Of a stretch of 64,000 nt of DNA, positions 48,621 to 59,304 are shown piece by piece (the first letter of the stretch is position 1; the number at the start of each line of letters is the position of its first letter). The stretch covers positions 58,131,592 through 58,195,591 of the forward strand of contig JAVIAB010000101.1 in the NCBI GenBank assembly GCA_032433765.1, written 5' to 3'. The stretch comes from Megaustenia siamemsis (taxonomy: Eukaryota; Mollusca; Gastropoda; Stylommatophora; Ariophantidae). Under the pieces are notes generated by a model. That model made no database searches, was not told the origin of the DNA, and saw only the letters and a program-made list of their open reading frames with translations. The translations under genes and the position numbers were made by a program.

Positions 48621-49136
48621 GAAATAGAAAAAAGGTATAGTAAAGTTTTACGTGGTTAGTAGACGACACAGATTTGAACGACGTTTCGGCTCAATAGGCC
48701 TTCAGCAGGAACAGACAAACAACAACACACACAGATATGTAAGTAAATATAACTAATCCTACAAAGCTAACTAGTAATGAAATATCCAAAACAAAGTGAT
48801 CGAAAAATGTTAAATTTCCTGACCCGCGTCCACGGCATAAGGGAAGTCAATTTGCTTTTCTTAACATTTTTCGATCATTTTGTTTTGGATATTTCATTAC
48901 TAGTTAGCCATGTAGGAATATTAGTTATATTTACTTACATATCTGTGTGTGTTGTTTATCTGTTCCTGCTGAAGGCCTATTGAGCCGAAATGTCGTTCAA
49001 ATCTGTTTCGTCTACTAACCACGTAAAGCTTTTACCATACCTTTTTTCTATTTTTTTTTCAATTTTCCCTCACATTCAGCTTTACTGCAGCTTCGCATTT
49101 TTATGCATTCATTTGCATTTTTTTGCCTTATCCACC
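48621..49136. mobile_element. Fold-back element FB3 with perfect 14-bp TSD, Penelope-like arms
   Basis: tattttagttgata occurs at 48607-48620 and 49137-49150. Arms 48621-48812 and 48865-49051 are about 190-bp inverted repeats with few differences. They share gtggttagtagacga, aggccttcagcagg, ttcggctcaat and atccaaaacaaa. A centre of about 50 bp (ccgcgtccacggcataag) and an 85-bp AT-rich right tail complete it. The block ctgaaggcctattgagccg then aaa(c/t)gtcg resembles signatures in terminal repeats of Penelope-like elements. It may be a pair of such terminal repeats in inverted order. It adjoins the flavoprotein promoter. Confidence 0.82.
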
Positions 49137-49179
49137 TATTTTAGTTGATACTTTGGTTTGGTTTGTTTCTTTGGTTATA

Positions 49180-49522
49180 TAAAGCCCCGGTATCACTGCA
49201 AACGAATTAAAATCCATAATTGCTCAACCGCCCGTGCCAGTGGAATCATCCGAATTACTATCTCATCTCCCAAACAAAGAAAGGTAGCTGTAGTCCCCAT
49301 CATATCAGTCTCAGCACACGCCAAAAGACATAAGGCGAAACCGCACAGAAGAGAACACCCACCTGTTCCCTGTCATACGATATCATCACTCATCGTAAAC
49401 AACTGGAATATCGAAACACGATCAAAACGGATGAAACACACAGCTCACGGTGTGCACAGAACACTAAACTCAGTAGCTCCTGCAACAAGCAGGACCTGGA
49501 ATATGAGGAAACTGCAACCAGA
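49180..49522 (+). repeat. Dispersed repeat R1, copy 2
   Basis: Reverse complement of 26335-26697 over its whole length. Reads HTAHGVHRTLNSVAPATSRT in one frame, the same peptide as copy 1. With copy 3 (49928-50155) it forms an inverted repeat around a spacer of about 400 bp. Confidence 0.8.
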
Positions 49523-49610
49523 AACACCTTCATATATAGCCTTTCAATGGTTCCTGCCGCCTATCCACCATATTGACCAGAAGTTCACGTCATCCTGAAA
49601 ATGATGATTG

Positions 49611-49793
49611 TTATATTTTAAAAAATGTATAGCGCTTGATGATGTTAAGACATCGTTTTTTACTCCAAATCCGATCATATAAAACACAGTTAGTCGTCAG
49701 ATTATCCCCGTCGCACATCAAACAGCAGCCGGTAAGATTAGCACATGGCCAGTCATGGGAAATACGATGAGCCGTTATGATGACGTAGCACAC
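49611..49793 (-). mobile_element. Possible LINE C-terminal remnant between R1 copies
   Basis: Minus frame reads ITAHRISHDWPCANLTGCCL then MCDGDNLTTNCVLYD. The spacing of H, C..C and D resembles the IGH.R.TH...C..C...LTV.H.L..C tail of LINE ORF2 proteins. One short frame only. Confidence 0.4.
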
Positions 49794-49927
49794 ACAACAA
49801 TGGCAGCGCCCTTAGGTTCATGATTACTCTAGTGAATGTAGCCTACAACGAACGAAACACAGTGCAAATTACCTAAAGATATAAAATTGCGGCTGACTTG
49901 ACAAAGCAGCTCAAATTAATGGGTTGT

Positions 49928-50155
49928 AAGATGATATCGTATGACAGAGAACATATGGATGTGTTCACTTTCTGTGCACTTTCGCCTTATGTCTTTTGGC
50001 GTGTGCTGAGACTGCTATGAAGGGGACTACAGCTACCTTTCTTTGTTTGGGAGATGGGATGGTAATTCGGATGATTCTACTGGCACGGGCGGGTGAGCAA
50101 TTGTGGATTTTAAATCGTTTGTGGTGATACCGGGACCTTCCACAACCATAACCAT
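49928..50155 (-). repeat. Dispersed repeat R1, copy 3 (partial)
   Basis: Matches 26478-26697 in the same orientation and 49180-49400 in inverse. Directly followed by attttagttg (50154-50163), the same ten bases as the core of the TSD around FB3. Confidence 0.75.
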
Positions 50156-50221
50156 TTTAGTTGTGCTCAGTTACTTATTTCGGACGAAATAATTAGAAAG
50201 GAACTGTTGATTATGTGTGCT

Positions 50222-50345
50222 AGTATGTGGGTAGGGTTGCCAGGCGCCTCGGTTTTCAGGGACAGTCTCAGTTTTTAATGAAACAATTAATTGTCCCGTA
50301 AAAATGTATTTGGGAAACCAATTTGTCCCGGTTTTTCACCTGCAA
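50222..50345. mobile_element. Possible hAT transposon end
   Basis: gggttgccaggcgcctcgg and ttttcagggacagtctcag resemble the common hAT terminal sequence (cagggttgcca...cgggacagtc). The opposite end was not found. Weak call. Confidence 0.3.
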
Positions 50346-50399
50346 AAATATGAGGCTTATTATAAGAATCCGCGACGAGAAATTGTTAGCTTGTGAGAC

Positions 50400-50940
50400 T
50401 GAATTTTTGTCAAATTTCCCATTTTTGCTTTGCTCTACGAAAGCGTTAAATTAAAGACAGCTGGATGAAACCTAATTAATAACAATATGGGATTGGCTGT
50501 ACGCTCGGCGGCAACTAAATTCAAATCTTCTGCTACACGCACAGAATGTTTGCTTCCATTCTTTCTGTGGTTTCGTAGGTTACTGTCAATTCTGACTTGT
50601 CGCTGTATATTTGTAATATAAATCAAATCTCGGCTACACCGGTTGGGATTTTTATTTATGATGTTTTCTTTGCAGCAACCACCCCTGGTCTCAGCAGCGA
50701 GGCCCGGCTTGGGACGTCAGTTACTCATCGACGGAAAAAAACATGAGTACCTCCGAAATCGGAGTTATCTGCCTGTGCGGAGAGGGATCCCTGTGCACAC
50801 GGCTGCCAGGGAAAAATGGATTAACACGCAAAATTCAGTTCCTAGTCCCTAGGGACTTCGTCAGAGCTGAAAGCTGGCTAACGCAACAACAACAATTTCT
50901 CATTCGATGTAATGATTGATTTTCATTCCGAAATGATAAC
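50400..50940. other. Sequence of uncertain origin
   Basis: GC-richer patch at 50680-50880 with short frames on both strands but no recognised domain. It may belong to the hAT-like remnant on either side. Confidence 0.3.
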
Positions 50941-51129
50941 ATGAATGTGTTCATTCCAAACAAATGCTCAGAAGAATGGTTCTTCATTAAACAAGGTAAA
51001 GGTGAGAACGAAGCAAAGTGTATAAATGTTACATCAAACAAATATTATGCAAGCACTTCAATTAGAATGGACACTGATTTTGTGCCGAAATCGTCAGAAG
51101 AAGGTGAATTAGGGAAATCAGCAGAATGA
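50941..51129 (+). pseudogene. Short frame resembling the start of a hAT-type BED-finger protein
   Basis: 62 codons reading CSEEWFFIKQGKGENEAKC and DTDFVPKSSEEGELGKSAE. The EW.FIK.GK...EAKC pattern resembles the first strand and cysteine of BED zinc fingers in hAT-related proteins, but the second cysteine and the histidines are absent. Probably a decayed fragment linked to 50222-50345. Confidence 0.3.
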
Positions 51130-51430
51130 ACTACGTGTTATCGTAATTTGTGTTGTTTTCGCTTACACAATGAATCTCGGTTTCGCTTCTAAATAAAAGC
51201 CTGTTATCGCTGTTTCAGCTCCGAAGGTTATGTCAAGCCTAGGCTAGCTTGACGATAAAAATGAATCGTGGAGGAAAAGTTAAGACGAAGGAGACCATAC
51301 ACACCCAGTGATTTTCAAATTCCGGAATACCGTGTCACTCCCTGTTTGTAAATGGTGAAACATGATACCTCTTTATTTGACTACGTTAAAACGGGTAGAC
51401 GGGACAACTTTTATGTTAGTTTTATATGGC
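51130..51430. other. Intergenic sequence, nothing recognised
   Basis: No feature supported. Confidence 0.35.
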
Positions 51431-51439
51431 TTATACCAC

Positions 51440-51585
51440 ACAGGGGTAAAGGACTCAGCCTTAATAGCAAAAAGACAGAAGTAATGGTAACAACAAAGAA
51501 AAAGACAACACCTCAGTGCAAAATAAAGACAAGTGGAACGATATTAAAACAGGTAAATGAAGTAGCGTTTCATTTCTAAAACCGG
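51440..51585 (+). mobile_element. Short LINE fragment
   Basis: Nearly identical to 51925-52040 of the next LINE (GLSLNSKKTEVMVTTKKKTT, SGTILKQVNE), bounded by unrelated sequence on both sides. Confidence 0.8.
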
Positions 51586-51612
51586 TTATCTAGTTTGGTA
51601 AACCCTACACCA

Positions 51613-52613
51613 TAGACAGCAACGATATAAGAATAATAAAGAACATGTACTGGCAACAAATAGCGGCCATAAGAATTGGAAACCGACTGGGAATGTTTCA
51701 ACAAATAAAACAGGGTGCTAGGCAAGGTTGTGTGCTGTCACCAGATTTGTTTAATATTTATAGTGAGATTATTTTAAGAACAATAAGGGGCATGCCAGGA
51801 ATAACAATTGGAGGTCATAATGTAACTAATCTAAGGTATGCTGATGATACAGTCTTAATCGTTAAGAGTAAAAATGAGTTACAAGAAATGTTGGACATTA
51901 TAGTGAAAGAAAGCAAAAATAAAGGGCTCAGTCTTAATAGCAAAAAGACAGAAGAAATGGTAACAACAAAGAAAAAGACATCACCTCAGTGCAAAATAAA
52001 TACAAGTGGAACAATATTAAAACAGGTAAATGAATTTAAATATTTGGGAACTTTGTTAACCTCAGACGGAAGATGTACAACAGAGGTGAAATGCAGAATG
52101 GCTCAGGCAAAAGCAGCTTTCCAAAACATGAGGAAGATATTATGCAATACATTTTTGACAATAGAAACAAGAAAAAATAGTTCTTAAATGTTATGTAGAG
52201 TCAGTCTTGACATATGGATGTGAATCATTGACAAGAGAACAACAAACAAGAAAATCACTGGAGTCTGTAGAAATGTAGTTTTACAGACGAATGTTGAGAA
52301 TATCATGGACAGCTAAGAAGAGCAATGAAAACGTTCTGAAAGAGGCCAAAGCAAAAAGAGAATTAATTTTCAATATTAGGAAGAAACAATCATTTTTTTG
52401 GCCATGTAATGAGAAGAGAACTGGAATATATTGTAGCAACTGGAAAATTGAGGGACGAAGAAATAGAGGAAAGCAAAGAGAGAAAATACCAGACAGCTTA
52501 AGAGAATGTCTTGGCAGAAGGTCAACAAAACAAATTATAAATAACTGTCGAGATCGAAAATAGTGTAGAGACATGATCACCTACGTCAGCAGGCCCGGTA
52601 CTTGATGATGATG
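51613..52613 (+). mobile_element. 5'-truncated LINE with perfect 13-bp TSD
   Basis: aaaccctacacca flanks it at 51600-51612 and 52614-52626. The frame 51645-52187 covers the RT core: GARQGCVLSPDLFNIYSE (motif B), LRYADDTVLIV (catalytic YADD), then FKYLGTLLTSDGRCTTE and MRKILCNTFLTIETRK. A TAA in the thumb region and later frameshifts interrupt the C-terminal domain (about 52190-52560). The 3' end is cttgatgatgatga, a microsatellite-like tail as in RTE/CR1-like elements. It lacks the endonuclease and cannot move by itself. Fragments of the same family are at 37740, 39195, 43934, 51440 and 63014. Confidence 0.93.
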
Positions 52614-52626
52614 AAACCCTACACCA

Positions 52627-52985
52627 AATATATTATACGGAACAACTTGTGTACCACATTCTAAAAATAAGAACTTTCCCTGAATACACTTTGTTGTAGC
52701 ACAGCAGTAGTTCAGGTATTGCCTACTAAAGTAGACCATGGTTCAACTATCAATCATTTAGTGCCTTAACGCACTTTCAGCAAAACCGGTCATACTGCTC
52801 CATTTCTGTCCCTGCAAGCAAGGCGTGTCTAATTATATAGATGCGTTCACTGAACCATTTGTGGATCTTATCTCTGACAAAACTGCCACCTTTTTTCGTA
52901 GTTGGTATTTCTCAATATATACCAAGTGTTCTATTTTTTGTTTATTTCCACGAACATTTTTAAAGGACCACTGTTATTTTGTCCT
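52627..52985. other. Intergenic sequence, nothing recognised
   Basis: No feature supported. Confidence 0.35.
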
Positions 52986-52989
52986 TAGT

Positions 52990-53520
52990 TATGTTAGTTG
53001 TGAGATTGTGTCGTGACTGTCTTGTTCTTAAGTTAGTGGGGAGATTGTGTCGTGATTGTCTTGTCCTTATGTTAGTGGGGGGATTGTGTCGTGACTGTCT
53101 TGTCCTTTATGTTAGTGGGGAGATTGTGTCGTGACTGTCTAATTCTTATGTTAGTGGTGAGATTGTGTCGTGACTGTCTTGTCCTTATGTTAGTGGTGAG
53201 ATTGTGTCGTGACTGTCTAATCCTTATGTTAGTGGTGAGATTGTGTCGTGACAGTCTTGTCCTTATGCTAGTGGTGAGATTGTGTCGTGACTGTCTTGTC
53301 CTTATGTTAGTGGTGAGATTGTGTCGTGAAAGTCTTGTCCTTATGCTAGTGGTGAGATTGTGTCGTGACTGTCTTGTCCTTATGCTAGTGGTGAGATTGT
53401 GTCGTGACTGTCTTGTCCTTATGCTAGTGGTGAGATTGTGTCGTGACTGTCTTGTCCTTATGCTAGTGGTGAGATTGTGTCGTGACTGTCTTGTCCTTAT
53501 GTTAGTGGTGAGATTTTGAC
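52990..53520. repeat. 39-bp minisatellite, about 13 copies
   Basis: The unit ttagtggtgagattgtgtcg then tgactgtcttgtccttatg. Being 13 codons long it leaves frames open on both strands, which I do not take as coding. Confidence 0.95.
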
Positions 53521-53524
53521 TGTC

Positions 53525-54150
53525 TTTGTAATTTCCGTGGATCAAGCACGAACAACGTGTGTGATGAAATATCAGTAACAAAAGGAAACACAAATATAAC
53601 ACAAGCTACATCTTTCTTCGGCGCTGAAAGACATACAGGAAGGAAATAAGAAAAGAAATCAAGTTCTGTTTGGGAGCACCACAAGTTATCAATTCGACCA
53701 ATAGCTGTTTAGTTAGCGGGGTAAAATGTACAACGGGTGCCATTTATAAAGGACAAACTGCTGAGTTCAGCATGACTCGACATAAACGGGTCATACTCTC
53801 TAACCGGATGTATACAATCCTCGAAGTTTAGAAATTTAACAGTTAAAAATATGTGAAGGAAAAGATATGGTTGGTTGCGTTCGCCCGATGACTAAAGTGT
53901 TCTAGTGTATCGTGGTAGACTAGAATATTCCTCTTCATCACCCGGCTTTACAAGGACGTAGTAGACGTGTCTGCGTTGTGTTGTGGTTTGCAGTATGACT
54001 GTTATATTTGCGCTTTTTGGCCCAACACATCCGACTTCAGCACGACATTTTTGAGTACCGGGTTGTCTTCCCTCTTCGATCCCTTCACGCTTGGCCAGAC
54101 TAGACAGGTTCATCTGTTACTGGAGGCACCACGGAGAGGTGGAGCAGGGT
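53525..54150. other. Intergenic sequence, nothing recognised
   Basis: Short open frames occur on both strands near 53900-54160 with no recognisable domain. Left neighbour of duplication copy B. Confidence 0.35.
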
Positions 54151-54185
54151 CTAGATTACAATAAAGAACTTCTTGTGCATATCGC

Positions 54186-54415
54186 ATGTAAAGTAAAGAG
54201 CCCTGTCACGCCACGTGGCACATAGGAAAATATGGTGCTAGTGACTATGATTTTTAGGGTAATGTTTTTATGTCTGCGCCACTCTACTTTACCAGAAAAA
54301 AAGTCTGGTAACCATTTAGGGTTGGGTGAACCTGGGAGCTGTCATTCAGAATCGAACCTGACAGCTCTGTCTTTGTAGTCCAGTTCACTAACCATTGAGC
54401 TATCATGTCTACTAT
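54186..54415 (-). mobile_element. SINE family 1, diverged copy (duplication copy B)
   Basis: Orthologous insertion to 30489-30702, with the body slightly better kept (agccctgtcacgccacgtgg). Confidence 0.8.
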
Positions 54416-54769
54416 ACATGTCTCATAATTTCATCTATAAGATTATATGCATGTGGTCCACAAACAAATTATTAGTATGCTGTACTGGTAGGAGTATTTG
54501 TGGTGGTGTGTGTGACTTTTGCACACACAGCTTTCCTGGTCAGCCTTAATGGACTTGGCCTCTGATTACTCATAATTTGAAATCTATTCCGGTTTTTTAA
54601 CCAGACCAATGCTTTTCCTCATAATCAGCCTTGATAAGAGCTATTTGATAACAGCCTCTCTCATTCTTTGTTATTTGTCTCCTCCATTTGTGGTTGATCA
54701 TCGACTGGGAGCTTCATGTTCAGTTATTCTTCCATATTAATTTTGTTAACTCCTTTTCACTATTTATTT

Positions 54770-54880
54770 CTATACTTCTAATTTTCTGATTTTAGTGTCT
54801 GTCTATTGTGTCTGTATGCTTCACTTTTGTTCTTGAGGGAGGCTGTGTACGAGGCCGAAACATCATAGTATTTTTTTGTA
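54770..54880 (+). other. Penelope-like terminal motif (copy B)
   Basis: Paralogue of 31090-31200. Here the block is ggctgtgtacgaggccgaaac, without the a/c change seen in copy A. Confidence 0.3.
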
Positions 54881-54984
54881 CAGTTTAAAAAAAAAATTAA
54901 AACTTAAATGTTATTTGTTTACCTTGTTCTTCCCTATCAGATCAGGTTTACAGCGGCAGCAATAGTATTCCGCTCAGACCCCTT

Positions 54985-55375
54985 GTAGGTTAGGTCAGAT
55001 GAAATAGTATTATCAGACATTCATCATCATTGAATGCGGTCACCACATTGTAGGTTAGGTCAGATGAAATAGTATTATCAGACATTCATTATCATTGAAT
55101 GCTGTCACCACATTGTAGGTTAGGTCAGATGAAATAGTATTATCAGACATTCATCATCATTGAATGCTGTCACCACATTGTAGGTTAGGTCAGATGAAAT
55201 AGTATTATCAGACATTCATCATCATTGAATGCTGTCACCACATTGTAGGTTAGGTCAGATTAAATAGTATTATCAGACATTCATTATCATTGAATGCTGT
55301 CACCACATTGTAGGTTAGGTCAGATTAAATAGTATTAACAGACATTCATCATCATTGAATGCTGTCACCACATTG
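54985..55375. repeat. 65-bp tandem repeat, 6 copies, made from a LINE 3' end
   Basis: Starts at 54985, 55050, 55115, 55180, 55245 and 55310. The unit gtaggttaggtcagatgaaa ... tcatcatcattgaatgctgt matches the 3' terminus of the adjoining LINE (compare tcatcatcattgggtgcc and gttggctaccatgg at 27113-27155). Absent from copy A. Confidence 0.9.
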
Positions 55376-56112
55376 TAGGTTGGCTACCATGGCGCACCAT
55401 TCCGCTCTGTCTCTTGCGTTGATGGCGCAGATTGTCATAACCTGACTTGTCCATGTTAGTCTTAGTCTGCTTCTTTTACCTTGTATTATCCCTTCCAAGA
55501 TTATTTTTAGTAGGCTGTTGTGTCTTTTAACATGTCCCAAAAATTTAATTTGTCTGTTTGAATTGTGTTTAGTAGTTCTCTTTTTATTTTTAACTTTTTT
55601 CATTTTGTTGTTTTAAGACTTCATTGTTTTTTTTCTTTTCTTTCCATCTAATCATTCCTATTCTTCTAAAAATCCACATTTCAAAGCCTTTAATTCTCTC
55701 TTCTGTTTTCTTGTCTAATGTCCATGTTTCTGCACCATATAGGAATGTTGAGAAGTTATATTTTGCTATTCTTAGTTTTAGCCCTGGGGTTATTTGTTTA
55801 GATGTTAATAATTTTTCATTGCATTGATATCACTGTTTGCCATTCATATTATTTTATTTATTTCAGTTGTACGTTTTCCATCACTGGTTATAGTATGTCG
55901 AAGGTAGTTGTAGTTCTGAACTGTCTCCAGGTCTATTCCTTCAATTTTGATATCCACTTGTGGGTTTTGAGTATTTTTTTAAAATTTACGATCATAGTTT
56001 TAGTCTTTTTGATATTCATATCTAATCCATGTTTTTTACTTGTCATGTTTATTTCATTAAGTAATTGTTGTCGATCTTTAAGATTTTCTGCTAGTAATAC
56101 AGTATCAGACAT
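55376..56112 (-). mobile_element. LINE fragment with 3' end (copy B)
   Basis: Minus-strand readings include RQIKFLGHVKRHNSLLKIIL and ARDRAEWCAMVANLQCGDS (C-terminus, 55603-55352). Upstream in broken frames lies the region paralogous to 31265-31735. Same family as 27085-27480. Inactive. Confidence 0.82.
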
Positions 56113-56594
56113 TTTTTGAGACTAAACAGACTGAAACGTTTCTCGTGCGCAGACCTCAAATGTTAGGCGCGGCTTTAACAAATGAAATGTTTGATATTGT
56201 TTTTTTAGTTGCTGATAAGGCAGGAAACAAAAGACAAGTAAACAGATAGATCTCTTGGTAGTGGAATTATATATAGGTTATGTAACTCGCAAGTGACCCA
56301 CCCAAATTTGGTTTGATGTTACCTTTGAAGTTAAATATTTGCACGCAATTAAGGAAATAGAGTGGAACCCAATTATGACTAGCTTATCTCCAAAGCAGAT
56401 AAGATGGATTAAACAAGAAATATAGTAGAAACCAAAATTAGGGGGAAACAAATATTGGGAGAGCCAATTTTGGATCTAGGCTATACAAGAAACAGTAGTT
56501 AGCATTTGAGTAAGGAGATCAGAATAGAGATTAGATGAGAGCAGAGATTAGATAGAAGATGAAGTGAGAGATTTGAGGGATATTCATTCATAGA

Positions 56595-57295
56595 GAAACA
56601 GGAGAATTTACTAGGGAAACGAGAGAAACAAGAGAATTTACTAGGGAAACGAGAGAGAAACAAGAGAATTTACTAGGGAAACGAGAGAGAAAAAATAGAA
56701 TTTACTAGGGAAACGAGAGAGAAACAAGTGAATTTACCAGTGATACATGAGAAAAACAAGAGAATTTACCAGGGATACAAGAGAGAAACAAGAGAATTTA
56801 CAAAGGTAATTCATTCTCAGAGACACAGAAACAAGAGAAGTTAATAGGGATACAAGAGAGAAACAAGGGAATTTATTAGGGATATGAAAGAAAAGAGAAT
56901 TTATTAGGGAAACGAGAGAGAAACAAGTGAATTTACTAGGGAAACGAGAGGAAACAAGTGAATTTACTAGGGAAACGAGAGGAAACAAGTGAATTTACTA
57001 GGGAAACGAGAGAGAAACAAGTGAATTTACTAGGGAAACGAGAGAGAAACAAGTGAGTTTACTAGGGAAACGAGAGAGAAACAAGTGCATTTACTAGGGA
57101 AACGAGAGAGAAACAAGTGAATTTACTAGGGAAACGAGAGAGAAACAAGTGAATTTACTAGGGAAACGAGAGGAAAAAAGTGAATTTACTAGGGAAACGA
57201 GAGAGAAACAAGTGAATTTACTAGGGACACGAGAGAGAAACAAGTGAACTTACTAGGGAAACGAGAGAGAAACAAGTGAATTTACAAGGAAAATT
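56595..57295. repeat. 32-bp minisatellite, about 21 copies (copy B)
   Basis: The unit agtgaatttactagggaaac then gagagagaaaca. Copy A has three units at 32205-32305. Confidence 0.94.
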
Positions 57296-57322
57296 CATTC
57301 TGAGAGACACAGAAACAAGAGA

Positions 57323-57575
57323 AGTTCCGTGTTCGATTCCCGCTGGGAGCAGTGTGAATTGTAACCGTGGGTGGAAAAAAAATACCCCCACAGTTGACCC
57401 AGCCGTTGGCAGAAATGGGTCACAATGTGAGGAATGTCGCCTCACATCGTGAGTTTCGATGCTTGAGGCGACCACTATCCAAAAATCTCCGAACATTTCT
57501 GGATAGGCGGCCAAGCACATATGGGTGGAAATTCACGTGCTAAGACGCCGGTTCAAGTCTCGTACTTTGCCTTTA
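57323..57575 (+). mobile_element. SINE family 2, head lost (copy B)
   Basis: Starts abruptly at ccgtgttcgattcccgctgg and then matches 32620-32880. The box B-like motif is intact, box A is gone. Confidence 0.82.
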
Positions 57576-57794
57576 TCTTGAGTTGCAGTTTCTGTGCTGT
57601 GAATTAATCATGTTGCCTTCAGCACGTGGTCAACGGTGAATTGCTGCACGTGTCTACGATTGCTTCGACTTCTTATTACTTGTATATAATTCATCATGTT
57701 GTGCTGTCACTGTTATACAGCATCGTAATTTTGGCTTATATGCTGATTAAAGTCTGCTTATTTTTTGCATCAAAACATTTGAATGTAAGAGAAA

Positions 57795-58480
57795 ATGAAT
57801 AAGTTGATAGACTTGTGGCAGGGTTGGCTGTTGTGGAGAAATGGATGAGTTGACAGACATGTGGCAGGGTTGGCTGTTGTGGAGAATGGATGAGTTTACA
57901 GACTTGTGGCAGAATTGGCTGTTGTGGAGAATGGATGAGTTTACAGACTTGTGGGGTTGGCTGTTGTGAAGTATGAATAGGTTTACATATTTGCGACAGG
58001 TGAATGGATGAGTGAATAGCTTGTGGCGAAGTTGACTGTTGTTGAGAATTGATGAGTTGAAACACTTACAGGAGTTGGCTGTTGTGGAGAATTGATGAGT
58101 TGACACACTTACAGGAGTTGGCTGTTGTGGAAAATGGATGAGTTGACACACTTGCAGGAGTTGGCTGTTGTGGAGAATTGATGAGTTGACACTTGCAGGA
58201 GTTGGCTGTTGTGGAGAATTGATGAGTTGACACACTTACAGGAGTTGGCTGTTGTGGAAAATGGATGAGTTGACACACTTGCAGGAGTTGGCTGTTGTGG
58301 AGAATTGATGAGTTGACACACTTACAGGAGTTGGCTGTTGTGGAGAATTGATGAGTTGTCACACTTGCAGGAGTTGGCTGTTGTGGAGAATTGATGAGTT
58401 GACACACTTGCAGGAGTTGGCTGTTGTGGAGAATTGATGAGTTGACACACTTGCAGCAGGGTTTGCTGATGTGGAGAATG
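57795..58480. repeat. 43-45-bp minisatellite, about 16 copies (copy B)
   Basis: Paralogue of 33105-34110. The right-hand units are mostly 43 bp (gagttgacacacttgcagga then gttggctgttgtggagaattgat), so a different unit variant has been amplified here. Confidence 0.93.
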
Positions 58481-58837
58481 TTTGAGCAATGGACAGCGCT
58501 GACACTCTCAGATGAGTGATTCATGCAGTGAATGTGAATTACAACCTTGAATATATTACAAGAACATCACATTAAAAGACGTGATGCCAGACAAGCACAG
58601 CACGCAGGAAGCAGAGAGAACTGGTAGACTCAGAACTGACTGTTGCTAAACATTGAGGGAATTACTGAGCAGGAGATGGCACTAGTTGAGGCCACCACAA
58701 CAGCTAATGGCTAGACTTTTGTCTTTTTTTCAACACTTGAAAGTAGAAGAGGAAGCAAAGAAACAGCAGACATGAAATAAGAAGAAAACTAGACAATACT
58801 GACTATTGATAAAAATGATTGCTAGTTGTAAAACCAT

Positions 58838-58843
58838 TTTATT
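58838..58843 (-). promoter_or_regulatory. Candidate polyadenylation signal of the paralogue
   Basis: AATAAA in the gene's sense, at the same place relative to the stop codon as 35318-35323. Confidence 0.45.
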
Positions 58844-59066
58844 CTTAAAAACATAAAAATGAAGTTTAAACTGAAGCTATTCAAGTACATTCACAATAAT
58901 TATAATAAAGATCAAAGAAATATCAAAACGAAGTTAGAATTCTTTGTTGCATAAAGCTGGTGCAAATACCAACATTGACAAATTGTCTTTCAAACATAAC
59001 ACAATATTGTCTGGATCTCTCTATCATTTGTTAGTCATCTTGGATTACATGAGAAGTGAAGTTCAT

Positions 59067-59299
59067 TTACTTGGGAATGCCAAAATTAATTGTGTGATTC
59101 TTCATAGCCTTTGTCATCCAGTCGAGTTGTTGGATCATGGTTGCTGCTCCCTTCTCCATGTAATCATTTATTGGATTCCCCTTCTCATCCAGGGCATTCT
59201 GAACTGTTGGGATGCCGAAAATGTTGGACACACTCAGAGTTCCGAGCTCGGATAAGAAGCACCGCAACTGCATTGCTGATCTCATCCCACCATATGGTC
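59067..59299 (-). CDS. FMN reductase-like flavoprotein paralogue, exon 3
   Basis: Same length (233 bases), acceptor (ctaag before GACCATATGG) and stop position as exon 3 of the gene at 35548-48360. It reads PYGGMRSAMQLRCFLSELGT and ends KNHTINFGIPK. The frame is fully open, and the differences from the first copy are conservative or at the tail, which fits a live gene. Its exon 2 begins to appear at 63877 and exon 1 must lie beyond the window. Confidence 0.88.
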
Positions 59300-59304
59300 C
59301 TTAG

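Noticed and set aside
53072..53602. Frames of 142 and 176 codons over the 39-bp array
   Set aside because: Same cause: the period is a multiple of three. Both strands are open and no domain is present.
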